This document shows, one piece after another, positions 16,412-24,838 of a stretch of DNA of 64,000 nt; the first letter of the stretch is position 1; the number at the start of each line of letters is the position of its first letter. The translations under genes were made by a program, and so were the position numbers. Source of the DNA: Nostoc foliaceum FACHB-393 (GTDB taxonomy: Bacteria; Cyanobacteriota; Cyanobacteriia; Cyanobacteriales; Nostocaceae); contig NZ_JACJTD010000041.1 of NCBI RefSeq assembly GCF_014698505.1, forward strand, positions 1 through 64,000. Reading direction: 5' to 3'. The notes beneath the pieces were generated by a model. The model was not told the origin of the DNA. It did not search any database and was given only the letters and a program-made list of their open reading frames with translations.

Positions 16412-17368
16412 ATGACTAAAAGGTTTTATTTGCCTAGATTATTAGTGTCTGCGAGACTCACTACCCTTGCTCAGAATGCTTTTGCCGCTGCGTTAGCCTT
16501 TGGCGTTGCCCCTTGGGCAATCGCACTTAATCTGTGGGTAAGTCCCTCCCTGGCTGGCGATCCATTTCGCAATAGCGAACCTCATCAAATTGGCGACCAA
16601 ACAGAAGCAGCTTTCAAAGCGATTTTCCAACAGGGCAACTATCCAGCAGCAGAGCGTTATCTTGAACAAGCAGTATCCAAGGAGCCAAATGAACCTCTAG
16701 CTTATGCCATGAAGGCATCTTTAGCATACGGAAATCAAGATTGGGCTAAACTAAGTACTTACAGCCAGAAGACTCTAGAAACCGGACAAAAACTGATTTC
16801 TAGCGATCCATTGCGTGGTAATTTATATACTGCTGTTGGTCATTTTTTAGAGGGAGCAGTAGTTCTCACCCGTGAAGGAACGGTCAACGGTGTGCCGCAA
16901 GCCTTTAGTCGGTTGCGGCAAGTTTATGAATATTTAGACAAAGCCGAAGCAATTTCTGCCAACGATCCAGAACTGAATTTAATCAAGGGTTATATGGATT
17001 TACTGTTGGCGGTTAATTTGCCTTTTGCTAGCCCAGATCAGGCAATTGGACGGTTAGAACAAAATGCTTCTCCTCAGTATTTAGTGGATCGGGGTATTGC
17101 TCTTGCTTACCGGGATTTAAAACGTTACCCACAGGCGCTAGAGTATGTCAACCGGGCGATCAAAGCCACATCCGATAATCCAGAAATTTACTATCTCAAA
17201 GCCCAAATCCTGAAAGAACTGGGGCAAAAAGAAAAAAGCCAGCAGATGATCAAGGAAGCGATCGCTAATTTTGACAAAGCATTGACTAAAAAATCCCAAC
17301 TTCCAGGTGATTTAGTCAAACAAATTGAGCGTGAACGCAGCAGTGCTGCTAGCCTAAATAATCCTTAG
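16412..17368 (+). CDS. Exported TPR protein, Sll0314/Alr1548-like
   Basis: A 318-residue protein with a hydrophobic N-terminal segment (about 20-50, ending SPSLAGDP) that looks like a long signal sequence, so it is probably exported or lumenal. From about residue 65 it contains tetratricopeptide-like helix pairs: AAERYLEQAVSKEPNEPLAY, YLDKAEAISANDPELNLIKGYMDL and PQALEYVNRAIKATSDNPEIYYLKA. The overall sequence resembles a family conserved in cyanobacteria under the names Sll0314/Alr1548. TPR proteins act as assembly or interaction scaffolds, but no specific partner is known to me. GAGGG precedes the ATG by a good distance. Followed by a heptamer-rich spacer. Confidence 0.75.
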   Translation: MTKRFYLPRLLVSARLTTLAQNAFAAALAFGVAPWAIALNLWVSPSLAGDPFRNSEPHQIGDQTEAAFKAIFQQGNYPAAERYLEQAVSKEPNEPLAYAMKASLAYGNQDWAKLSTYSQKTLETGQKLISSDPLRGNLYTAVGHFLEGAVVLTREGTVNGVPQAFSRLRQVYEYLDKAEAISANDPELNLIKGYMDLLLAVNLPFASPDQAIGRLEQNASPQYLVDRGIALAYRDLKRYPQALEYVNRAIKATSDNPEIYYLKAQILKELGQKEKSQQMIKEAIANFDKALTKKSQLPGDLVKQIERERSSAASLNNP

Positions 17369-17369
17369 C

Positions 17370-17402
17370 CCCCATTCCCTATTCTCCATTCCCCACTCCC
17401 TA
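17370..17402. repeat. Degenerate heptanucleotide repeat (CCATTCC-type)
   Basis: CCCCATTCCCTATTCTCCATTCCCC-like text repeats a CCATTCC/CCCTATT heptamer four to five times immediately after the TPR gene. Confidence 0.5.
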
Positions 17403-17449
17403 CTTTGATATGCTTATTTGCAGAAGAGTAATTGAGATATTAGACCAAC

Positions 17450-17902
17450 ATGGAGATTCAGTTCCGCGAAATTAATCCTTTTGATATGTGGATTTGGCTG
17501 AAATTCAGCACAAATCCTTCTGCGCGTGAAAAGCAGTATGTAGAAGAAGTTTTCAATTCCTGGTTTTATCTGGGTAAATTGGGTGCATTTAATGCAGAGA
17601 ATCTTCAGGTGCAGGACACTGGACTTGATATCAGCTACATGAATTATGATGAGCAAGGGTATGACAAAAGCTTGTTAGCACTGATGCATAACATCGGTGA
17701 GTTTGAATATGAGGGCCAGTGGGGACGTTGTTGGTTTGATTTAGGAACCAGTGATGCGATCGCTCTGGATATTTTAATCAACGCCCTCAGCCAGCTAAGT
17801 CAGGAATATGTCACCATCGAAGAATTGTACATTGGTGGCGAAAATCCAGATTGGCCTATTGAGGATAGTGAAAGTCGTCCTCAGTCTATTTACGATAATT
17901 AG
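17450..17902 (+). CDS. DUF3531 family protein
   Basis: A 150-residue protein of the DUF3531 family, conserved in cyanobacteria and plant chloroplasts, function not established. The recognisable core is IQFREINPFDMWIWLKF at the N-terminus, LDISYMNYDEQGYDKSLLALMHNIGEFE in the middle and GRCWFDLGTSDAIALDILINAL towards the end. It is soluble, acidic and rich in aromatic residues, with no signal peptide. It is followed after 8 bases by a NUDIX hydrolase gene on the same strand, so the two are probably co-transcribed. Confidence 0.8.
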   Translation: MEIQFREINPFDMWIWLKFSTNPSAREKQYVEEVFNSWFYLGKLGAFNAENLQVQDTGLDISYMNYDEQGYDKSLLALMHNIGEFEYEGQWGRCWFDLGTSDAIALDILINALSQLSQEYVTIEELYIGGENPDWPIEDSESRPQSIYDN

Positions 17903-17910
17903 TTACAAAA

Positions 17911-18342
17911 ATGAATAAAGCAGGCGAAATTCGAGTAATAGCCTTGGGGCTAATTCGGGATGGCGAACGCATATTTCTTTCTGAAGGCTACGATCCTGTA
18001 AAACAAGAAAGATTTTATCGTGCTTTGGGCGGTGGTGTTGAATTTGGCGAAACCAGCCGCAACGCTTTACAACGGGAGTTTCAAGAGGAAATTCAGGCAG
18101 ACTTAACGAATATTAATTATCTAGGTTGTATAGAGAACCTGTTTACATTTAATGGTAGGCAAGGTCATGAAATCATTCAGCTTTATCAATGTGACTTTGC
18201 TGATTCAAAATTTTATCAACTGGAAAGTTTGGTTTTTTCAGAATCACAAAATCATAAACATAGAGCATTATGGATAGATATCTCTCATTTGAAATCTGGT
18301 GAATTCAAATTAGTACCTGAAGTATTTTTTGAATATTTATAA
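17911..18342 (+). CDS. NUDIX hydrolase
   Basis: A 143-residue NUDIX domain protein that probably hydrolyses a nucleoside diphosphate linked to another moiety. The Nudix box reads GGGVEFGETSRNALQREFQEEIQAD, matching G-x5-E-x7-R-E-U-x-E-E with the metal-binding glutamates intact; the Gly usually found near the end of the box is Gln. The substrate cannot be predicted. Eight bases downstream of the DUF3531 gene. Confidence 0.87.
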   Translation: MNKAGEIRVIALGLIRDGERIFLSEGYDPVKQERFYRALGGGVEFGETSRNALQREFQEEIQADLTNINYLGCIENLFTFNGRQGHEIIQLYQCDFADSKFYQLESLVFSESQNHKHRALWIDISHLKSGEFKLVPEVFFEYL

Positions 18343-18419
18343 ATCATCTAAAAATTTAAATATAGCGGTTCTCGTTTGCATAAAGTGCATTTTTTAACCT
18401 AACCCTCTCCTTGCTAAGG

Positions 18420-18440
18420 CTACAGTGTACACACAAGTCT
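18420..18440. repeat. Solo terminal repeat of the 9054-9216 element type
   Basis: CTACAGTGTACACACA matches the 16-base terminal repeat at 9054 in 15 of 16 positions and continues AGTCT against AATCT. No matching inverted end was found nearby, so it is probably a decayed copy. Confidence 0.6.
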
Positions 18441-18495
18441 AGGCAAACTTCTAGAGGAAGGGGTTTGAGGGGGTAAACGAGAGTGGACAATCCAA

Positions 18496-18600
18496 TCAGA
18501 ATTCACGCTCACCTACATTGGCCGCCGTGACCAAGTCCCGCAAGACTAACCCCAAGGTATCAACGGTCATAAATCGCTTGCGTTCTTGGCGTTGCATAAA
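18496..18600 (-). pseudogene. Remnant of an IS5-family transposase
   Basis: Reading the minus strand from about 18600, the frame gives QERKRFMTVDTLG followed by LVLRDLVTAANVGERE, then a stop at 18496-18498. This closely resembles the conserved K-R-x-x-x-V-D-T-x-G-L-x-L-x-V-x-V-x-x-A-x-x-x-x-R segment of IS5-type DDE transposases, including the first catalytic Asp. Nothing upstream or downstream continues the gene. Confidence 0.7.
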
Positions 18601-19154
18601 TGCGGGATGAATCAACTAAATACAGGTATTTGTCCATACTTGAGATAATGGAGTAATAAACGAATTGAATATTTAAGCATATCTACTGATTTGGAATAAC
18701 ATAATGTTTTGCGATGTAGACATGCCAAATAATGACATAAGCGTGTATTTTCCCCATAAAAGTTGGAAGAAGCTTTTGCGTCATGTGTCATATTTTATGG
18801 CACTGGTGTACCTCGCTCGCCTTATTTTTCTCTGCTACCCCTGATTATTGAGCCGATACTGCGATTATATAAATCGAACTCCGCCTATACTGTGTGACTT
18901 TTGCAACTTGCCCTGCTGTGTATCTCTTCGCTAACAGCCAGATTATTTTGAAGCGTCTATGCATGCAGCTTAAATACCGATTAGCTGATCTCTATCTTTA
19001 CATAATTGGGATAATTTTAAATTTTCAAATAAAACGCTCTAAGGTAGTCAGAGAGTTGTTTTGAGCTTTTCGGAGATGTTTAGTAAGAGAAATTACCCTT
19101 GACTGATCAAGGAACAAAACAGATTATTACTACTGTAAGGTGTGAGGAGACTTA

Positions 19155-20798
19155 ATGATAAAGCTTCATCTACGTTCAATGCGCTCGACTATTTCTTCGG
19201 CGCTTAGCTTTGCGATGACTCTCGGTATGGTTGTTAATACGCCACTACATGCTCAAACCATCACTTCACAATCGACTCCACTAGATCATCTTAAAGCTGC
19301 ACCTCGACCGGTATTTAAAAAAGGCAATACTTTATTACCTTTGGGTCAAGCGCATTGTGGACTATCGAAAGAAACTTATATTGAATTAGCTAACTATTGG
19401 GGGTATGGACTACCAATAGAGAGGGCCGATTTGGCGCAACATGCCCAAGCTAATCCTGGTCGCTACCAACCTGTAGTCATGGTAGGAGAAGTTTATAAAT
19501 TTTTTGATAACTACGATGGGCGTCACCCCAATCTGCCCAAACTACCTGCGAACACCTGGTTGCGTGACAACAGTGGAAAGATTATTCTCAAAGGTGGCCA
19601 ACCAATAGTAAGTCCAGCTGCACCAAATGAGGCATTTCAAATCATCGGCGACTACTACGGAAGATCAATAGGTCAATTAGAGAGAACTGCTGGTCAGTCT
19701 ATCAAGCTGATAATGAACCAAGGTGAGTCTGGGCTTTGGATTCCTGGTGACAACGATCCCGCACAGTTGTTCGGACAAGATCCTCAAGTAAAAGCTGACT
19801 TTAATAATTCTGGTTTGAATAACTGGTTCGCCTACATATCTCGCAACAAAGCACGACAGGAAGGAGTACTCAAAGAGAAGTTGTTTAGTAACTTGCAGTC
19901 TCGACCAACCTACTCATGGTATCAGGAACAATACGGTACTGAGCGTGGTCGCTGGGCTGGATGGGCATGGTATATGTTCAATTACGAACATTTTCTAGAC
20001 TCTTCTCGCAATCCAATAGTATCTGATTATACAGCACCAGAGATGTATTACAACTTTCATAACTCTGGCTGGACTGGTATAGAGTACAATAGTGCCGTGC
20101 CGTGGGATGCATTGACACAAGCATTGAATAATATTTCTGGGGCAATCAGTCTCGGACAGAAGTTAACATATCCTTGGGTAAATATGGGTTGGGAAGGTTA
20201 CGCAGGTCAACCAATCTCTAGTCCAGATACCTTTATGGGTATGATGAAGACTTACTACACCGCAGGAGCTATCGGGTCTGTGGGCGGGTATTTCGTATGC
20301 AGCGGACCAATATGGGAAGCGCTCAACTACAATAAGCCGATTGGTGCGACAACTCCCACACTGATTCAGCAATTAACAATCCAAGGTCATGCCCATGCGT
20401 TGTTCTCACATTTAGAAGAGTACTTGCGTAAGGGCGACCTTTTACCAGGACCAAAACTGCATCCTTATCAAAGTTACACTAAGGTATTGCCAGCAATGGA
20501 GTTTACTGCCGAAGGTCAGACACAGCAATTACAAGGTAGATGGGGACCTGTGACCGTACCCACTGCTCGTGTGTTGGCACGCAAAATTAGCGGCGAAGAC
20601 CGTTGGCTAGTTACTGCTTGGGCAAATGTGGGTAATGACCGCGACGTGAGGGTGAAAATTGATAACAAACTGGGAACTCTGACTTTACGCGCTAGAAAGG
20701 CAGGGTCTGTCTATGTTGTCAAACTTGTAAATGGTCTGGTTCAACAGACTCTGATAGATTCTGATGGTATGAACCCGACTAAGAACTTGTCTCCTTAA
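19155..20798 (+). CDS. Secreted protein, possibly glycoside-hydrolase-like, function unknown
   Basis: A 547-residue protein with a signal peptide (about 1-34, ending HAQ). The mature part is rich in Trp, Tyr and Asn with acidic residues in aromatic surroundings (for example NQGESGLWIPG, WYQEQYGTERGRWAGWAWYMFNYEHF and WTGIEYNSAVPWDAL), as in TIM-barrel glycosidases, and the last 90 residues (ARVLARKISGEDRWLVTAW onward) look like a beta-sandwich. I do not recognise a named family. It lies at the edge of the polysaccharide gene cluster and converges on it, so it may act on the secreted polymer; this is inference. A strong ribosome-binding site, GTGAGGAGA, precedes the ATG. Just downstream is a short GC-rich spacer. 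Confidence 0.6.
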   Translation: MIKLHLRSMRSTISSALSFAMTLGMVVNTPLHAQTITSQSTPLDHLKAAPRPVFKKGNTLLPLGQAHCGLSKETYIELANYWGYGLPIERADLAQHAQANPGRYQPVVMVGEVYKFFDNYDGRHPNLPKLPANTWLRDNSGKIILKGGQPIVSPAAPNEAFQIIGDYYGRSIGQLERTAGQSIKLIMNQGESGLWIPGDNDPAQLFGQDPQVKADFNNSGLNNWFAYISRNKARQEGVLKEKLFSNLQSRPTYSWYQEQYGTERGRWAGWAWYMFNYEHFLDSSRNPIVSDYTAPEMYYNFHNSGWTGIEYNSAVPWDALTQALNNISGAISLGQKLTYPWVNMGWEGYAGQPISSPDTFMGMMKTYYTAGAIGSVGGYFVCSGPIWEALNYNKPIGATTPTLIQQLTIQGHAHALFSHLEEYLRKGDLLPGPKLHPYQSYTKVLPAMEFTAEGQTQQLQGRWGPVTVPTARVLARKISGEDRWLVTAWANVGNDRDVRVKIDNKLGTLTLRARKAGSVYVVKLVNGLVQQTLIDSDGMNPTKNLSP

Positions 20799-20922
20799 TA
20801 TCAAAATGGGGAGTAGGGAGATCAGGGGTACAGGGGAAGTTGCAGTAAGTCTTTCCCCCTGCCTCTTCTTATGCCCAATGCAGTGCGGCAGGATATCAAT
20901 CTATAACACTCTCTATCTCTAC

Positions 20923-21462
20923 TCATAATTTCCGTTGCTTTATGGCTTGAGCTGGATTACCCACATAAATTGTCATTGGCTCTAAAGAACTACTAGCTAC
21001 TCCCCCTAAGGTAAGCACTGCTCCTCGACCAACAGTAACTCCTGGGCCAATTACTGCCTTGGCTGCAATCCAACTACTCTCTTGAATATAAATAGGTGCG
21101 GTAATCAGTTGAAATTCAGCATGGCTCCAATCATGATTACCAGTACAGAGATAAACGCCTTGAGATAGACATACATGACTTTCAATCGTGACTAGAGCCA
21201 AGTTATCAATCCAAGCATCTTCTCCAATCCATACATAATCGCCAACTATCAATCGCCAAGGGAATTTGATGCGAACTCCTGGCTTGATACGGACACCTTG
21301 ACCAATTTTTGCTCCAAAAGTACGAAGTAGCAAAACTTTTAAGCCTGACATGGGAAGCAAGCGACTTTGTACTAACCATGAACCTAAAAAGTACCACAGA
21401 AGTTGCTTCCAGTAAGGTGCGCCAGGAATATAATTACTGACTGTGTAAGAATCTAGACGCAT
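20923..21462 (-). CDS. WcaF-like hexapeptide acetyltransferase
   Basis: A 179-residue left-handed beta-helix acyltransferase resembling WcaF, which acetylates sugars of exopolysaccharides. Start ATG at 21462 (MRLDSYTVSNYIPGAPYW, the usual family N-terminus) sits one base after the stop of the YdcF gene; a longer frame reaching 21516 is unlikely. Hexapeptide repeats run from FGAKIGQGVRIKPGVRI to SWIAAKAVIGPGVTVGRGAVLTLGGVA. GNHDWSH includes the putative catalytic His, and the end YVGNPAQAIKQRKL is typical. It is the last gene of the long minus-strand polysaccharide cluster. Confidence 0.88.
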   Translation of the reverse strand: MRLDSYTVSNYIPGAPYWKQLLWYFLGSWLVQSRLLPMSGLKVLLLRTFGAKIGQGVRIKPGVRIKFPWRLIVGDYVWIGEDAWIDNLALVTIESHVCLSQGVYLCTGNHDWSHAEFQLITAPIYIQESSWIAAKAVIGPGVTVGRGAVLTLGGVASSSLEPMTIYVGNPAQAIKQRKL

Positions 21463-21463
21463 A

Positions 21464-22054
21464 CTAAAGTAAATCAATAGCAGACTGAAGACTGGTTCCT
21501 GTACGACCTGTGACAATCCAAAGTAGGGAGCGCCCTAGATCGCGAATAATAGGAGAAATAGTTTCTTTTTTTGATTGATCTGGAGCTGATGGTACGGAAA
21601 TTGGTGTAAAGGCGATACCTCTGCTACCAAGAATCATGATGGCGATCGCCTTGGCTCTGGGCATGTGAAAATCTGAGGTAATCAAATAAATATGTTGTAT
21701 ACGTTTATGCTCAAACTCAGGGACAATTGTAGTAAAGTTTGTCACGGTATCAACAGCACGATAATCTAAGTGAAGACGACTGTCTGAGATGCCAGCAGCT
21801 TCAAAAATCGGTCGCGCTATTTCAGGGGGAGTGCCAGAAGAAACCCAAACTTCCAAAGAGGGATACCAACGAGCAATTTCGGCAGCAACTTGTTCGCGAT
21901 CTATCCAAGCACCAAGAGTGAGGATAGCTTGGGGTTGGGGTGCTTGGTAATAAGCTATAGTCAAACGCACAGGAATTATCAGCAGTAATGAGAGGAAAAA
22001 ACTTGCTAAAGCTAAAATCAAATATTTTTTCCGTAGCCAATGAAACCTTCTCAT
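21464..22054 (-). CDS. YdcF/ElyC-type (DUF218) membrane protein
   Basis: A 196-residue protein with one N-terminal transmembrane helix (about 10-30) and a DUF218 (YdcF-like) domain: ILTLGAWIDREQVAAEIARWYPSLEVWVSSGTPPEIARPIFEAAGI, then HLDYRAVDTVTNFTTIVPEF and YLITSDFHMPRAKAIA. Members such as ElyC/SanA are linked to envelope polysaccharide assembly, but the biochemical role is unclear. The start overlaps the preceding glycosyltransferase gene by four bases (ATGA), and its stop lies one base before the WcaF-like start, showing tight coupling. Confidence 0.8.
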   Translation of the reverse strand: MRRFHWLRKKYLILALASFFLSLLLIIPVRLTIAYYQAPQPQAILTLGAWIDREQVAAEIARWYPSLEVWVSSGTPPEIARPIFEAAGISDSRLHLDYRAVDTVTNFTTIVPEFEHKRIQHIYLITSDFHMPRAKAIAIMILGSRGIAFTPISVPSAPDQSKKETISPIIRDLGRSLLWIVTGRTGTSLQSAIDLL

Positions 22055-22842
22055 GATGCTTTTTCTTTAAATTCCTCGGCTTCAATTAAACGAATTGCCA
22101 GAAGAATTTCCGCTAATACACGTTCTAATGCATAGTACCAACCGTGCCAGCCATCAAGAATCCCGCCTTTGAAAATTAGGCAGTAGAAAAGGATAATCAA
22201 AGGAGCAAAAAGTTTTTGTTTGCGGATGCGATCGCCCCAACTGAGTTCCCTCGTCGGAGTATCCAATAGCTTCTTGACTTCAATCACCATGTAGCGATCC
22301 TGTGCCCATAACCAACGACTCAGAGGTTTGCGATCGTCGTGGTATATATGACTAGAGAGCATTGCAGATTTACCCTCTATCGAAACTCGATGAGCATGTC
22401 CATCATCTTTGTAAGTTGCTTTTTCTTTTCTGTAAAGTACTTTTCGGGGTGGAAGTAGAGTACCACGCAGAGGCTTGCCAAACACACAATACTTGAAGCT
22501 AACGCTGTAACTATCTACATCAGATTCTGATGCCAGTGATTTAATTTCATTAATCAAAACATCAGTTAAAACGTAATCAGCATCTAATGAAAGTACCCAT
22601 TCAGATTCTATTTTTTCTAAACCATAGTTACACTGACCAGCAAATGAATCAAATTTTCTTTGAAAGACTTGTACTTGAGGATAGGAGTACAAAACATTTA
22701 AAGTTTCATCTGTACTGTAGCTGTCAATAACTACAATTTTTTTAGCCCATTTTAATGCTTGGAGTGTACGGTCAATGTTGTTTGTTTCATTAAATGTGAG
22801 GATCAGAGGTGTAACATTTTCTGCTATTGATGTAAAAACCAT
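22051..22842 (-). CDS. Family 2 glycosyltransferase
   Basis: A 263-residue GT-A glycosyltransferase. The N-terminus VTPLILTFNETNNIDRTLQALKW and VIDSYSTDETL form the nucleotide-binding part, with DAD in VLSLDADYVLTD as the metal-binding DXD. The sequence resembles LPS core-type GT2 enzymes (H-x-x-S-I-E-G and Y-H-D-D-R-K-P-L-S-R-W motifs, then a C-terminal hydrophobic segment). It adds a sugar to a lipid-linked saccharide on the cytoplasmic side. Four-base overlap with the downstream YdcF gene. The donor sugar is unknown. Confidence 0.87.
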   Translation of the reverse strand: MVFTSIAENVTPLILTFNETNNIDRTLQALKWAKKIVVIDSYSTDETLNVLYSYPQVQVFQRKFDSFAGQCNYGLEKIESEWVLSLDADYVLTDVLINEIKSLASESDVDSYSVSFKYCVFGKPLRGTLLPPRKVLYRKEKATYKDDGHAHRVSIEGKSAMLSSHIYHDDRKPLSRWLWAQDRYMVIEVKKLLDTPTRELSWGDRIRKQKLFAPLIILFYCLIFKGGILDGWHGWYYALERVLAEILLAIRLIEAEEFKEKAS

Positions 22843-22861
22843 TGCAATAGGTATAATAAAG

Positions 22862-23509
22862 TTAATTTTTTTCTAGAGCAGCAGAACACAAAACTGATTT
22901 CCAAAAGTAAGGCACTCTTCCTGCAAATTTAAAGTTAATATCGGTAAATCCTTCTTCTTCTAATAAATTAGTTAAGGTTGCAACTGAAAAAAACTTTATA
23001 TGTCCTCCATCCCAGAGTGGATTTAAGTGTTGATCCATTTTACCAAGGAGTGCCATTGCCAGATTTTTCCAATAGCCATGAAATGGAGTTGTGAGGATAA
23101 TATGCCCTTGTGGCTTTAAGCATTTTTTGGCAGATATTAGTAATTCTCTGGGATAGAACAGGTGTTCAATTACTTCCGCAGCAATAACTATATCGAATTC
23201 TTTGTCTAACTCAGCATCAGGTAAATTGTAGATACTTGCCTCAATAAATTTGCACTCAGGAATATTCTGACGAGCAAGCATAATTCCTGATGTAGAATTT
23301 TCTACTCCTACCACATCATGTCCTGCCTGAGCAATTTGTTGACTAAATCTACCACTACCACAGCCTAAATCTAGTACTCGCAGCTTTTGTGTGGGATTAG
23401 TTATGGTTTGAGAGATTAGCTCTAATACTGGAGGAAGTAAATATGCGTGATGATGTTCATAATCACCATCTATATAGGTATATTCGTACCCGTTCGTAGT
23501 ATGTTGCAT
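22862..23509 (-). CDS. Class I SAM-dependent methyltransferase
   Basis: A 215-residue methyltransferase of the UbiG/UbiE-like class. Motif I is LRVLDLGCGSGRFSQQIAQAG (about 43-63), followed by VVGVENSTSGIMLARQNIP, the FDIVIAAEVIEHLFYPRELL region and KPQGHIILTTPFHGYWKNLAMALLGK, which resembles methyltransferases of polysaccharide clusters. The substrate is probably a sugar or a terminal residue of the chain. It lies 19 bases upstream of a glycosyltransferase gene, in the same direction. Confidence 0.85.
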   Translation of the reverse strand: MQHTTNGYEYTYIDGDYEHHHAYLLPPVLELISQTITNPTQKLRVLDLGCGSGRFSQQIAQAGHDVVGVENSTSGIMLARQNIPECKFIEASIYNLPDAELDKEFDIVIAAEVIEHLFYPRELLISAKKCLKPQGHIILTTPFHGYWKNLAMALLGKMDQHLNPLWDGGHIKFFSVATLTNLLEEEGFTDINFKFAGRVPYFWKSVLCSAALEKN

Positions 23510-23587
23510 AGTAATTTTAATCCTTGATAAAAAAGTTCAGCTTCAGAATTAATTTATCATCAAAATAAATTAACTATCAAACTATTT

Positions 23588-24772
23588 TTAGTGAATATTA
23601 ATTGGCTGAATAATTACCTTATATATTTCTATAAGCTCTTGGGCAATATGATTCCAGCTATATTTGTCTGAAACCAATTGACGAGCGCGATCGCCCATTT
23701 TTTTTGCCTGTTGAGGATTGCTGAAATAACTTTCTAGAGCATCAGCGATCGCTGCTATATCTAAGTCTGGAACGTAACCTAGTTGGTTTTGTTTGACAAC
23801 AGAAGCTAAAGCGACACCAGGAGTTACGAGAACAGGAACGCCTACAGCTAGTGATTCTAAAACTGAGACAGCAAAGTTTTCTGAATAAGAAGTCAGAACA
23901 AAAAGGTCAGAACCTTGCATCAATATATCTTTGGCTTCACCTTGGACAAATCCTACAACAAGGGTGCGATCGCGCAATCCACTCGAAACCAGCAAAGATT
24001 CTATTTCAGCTTCGTAATCTGGAGTGCCGTTGCCTGCAAGTATAAAAGTAAATCGGTGGTGAGTCAGTTTGCTCAAAGCCGGAATCAGATACTCTAAACC
24101 TTTTTTATAATGCAGCCGAGATAAAAACAAAATCACAGGCTCGTCTGGGGGAATGTTAAACTTTTGCCGCAGACGCTGACGAGCATCAACAATTTTGGTT
24201 GGTAAAGATATTCCCAGAGGTAAGACAACATTAGGTTTTTGCAGTCCCAGTAAGGATACTTCTTGCTGTTCCTTCTCGGAGGTAAAGTGAATTATTTGAC
24301 TGCTGTCAAGATTTGCTTGTTCTATAAGTTTCAGGTAGGTTTGCTTTTTGTGCGTACTTTGTTGTAAAGACCACTCACATAGTAAACCATGTGTAGTGAC
24401 TATGTAAGGAACATTTTTCAGACGGGCGATGGCCATTGCGATCGTTGATGCATAGGAAAAAAGAGCATGGACATGTACAAGCTCATACTGAGAAATATTT
24501 TGCCAAAGCCATTGTGTCAACTCGCCACTGAACGCATATTCTCTGACTGGTTTAATATTCGGTGAAAAGCGGTGGAAAAATCTAACTGGAACATTATTAT
24601 ATTTAATAAGTTTGCAAAGAGGAACATCAAGTAAATTATCGCCATCATCATTAGTTGTGGCAATTTCAGTATCGACATTAGTTATTTGCAATGCCTTTAC
24701 CATATCTAAAACAGCTTGACTCGTACCACCACGAACTTTTGTAATAGAAGGAGTAACGTGAAGAATTTTCAT
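23588..24772 (-). CDS. Family 4 glycosyltransferase
   Basis: A 394-residue GT-B retaining glycosyltransferase from the ATG at 24772 (MKILHVTPSITKVRGGTSQ). It has the GT4 N-terminal loop GGTSQAV, HVHALFSYASTIA, the hinge segment ILFLSRLHYKKGLEYLIPAL, and the EX7E motif ENFAVSVLE followed by SLAVGVPVLVTPGVALA. It transfers a sugar from a nucleotide donor to the growing polysaccharide unit; donor and acceptor are unknown. A member of the minus-strand cluster, about 78 bases from the methyltransferase gene. Confidence 0.88.
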   Translation of the reverse strand: MKILHVTPSITKVRGGTSQAVLDMVKALQITNVDTEIATTNDDGDNLLDVPLCKLIKYNNVPVRFFHRFSPNIKPVREYAFSGELTQWLWQNISQYELVHVHALFSYASTIAMAIARLKNVPYIVTTHGLLCEWSLQQSTHKKQTYLKLIEQANLDSSQIIHFTSEKEQQEVSLLGLQKPNVVLPLGISLPTKIVDARQRLRQKFNIPPDEPVILFLSRLHYKKGLEYLIPALSKLTHHRFTFILAGNGTPDYEAEIESLLVSSGLRDRTLVVGFVQGEAKDILMQGSDLFVLTSYSENFAVSVLESLAVGVPVLVTPGVALASVVKQNQLGYVPDLDIAAIADALESYFSNPQQAKKMGDRARQLVSDKYSWNHIAQELIEIYKVIIQPINIH

Positions 24773-24838
24773 TAACAATAAATGATAGGTGAAAAATAAT
24801 TATATATAAAAATTAATCCTATTTTCCAAAGCCGAATT

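Larger units (their letters stand above)
18343..19154. other. Intergenic region with mobile-element remnants
   Basis: 812 bases with no intact gene. It holds a solo terminal repeat (18420-18440) like that of the element at 9054, a fragment of an IS5-type transposase (18496-18600, minus strand) and, at the end, the promoter region and ribosome-binding site (GTGAGGAGA) of the secreted protein gene. The stretch 18601-19100 shows nothing recognisable. Confidence 0.7.
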
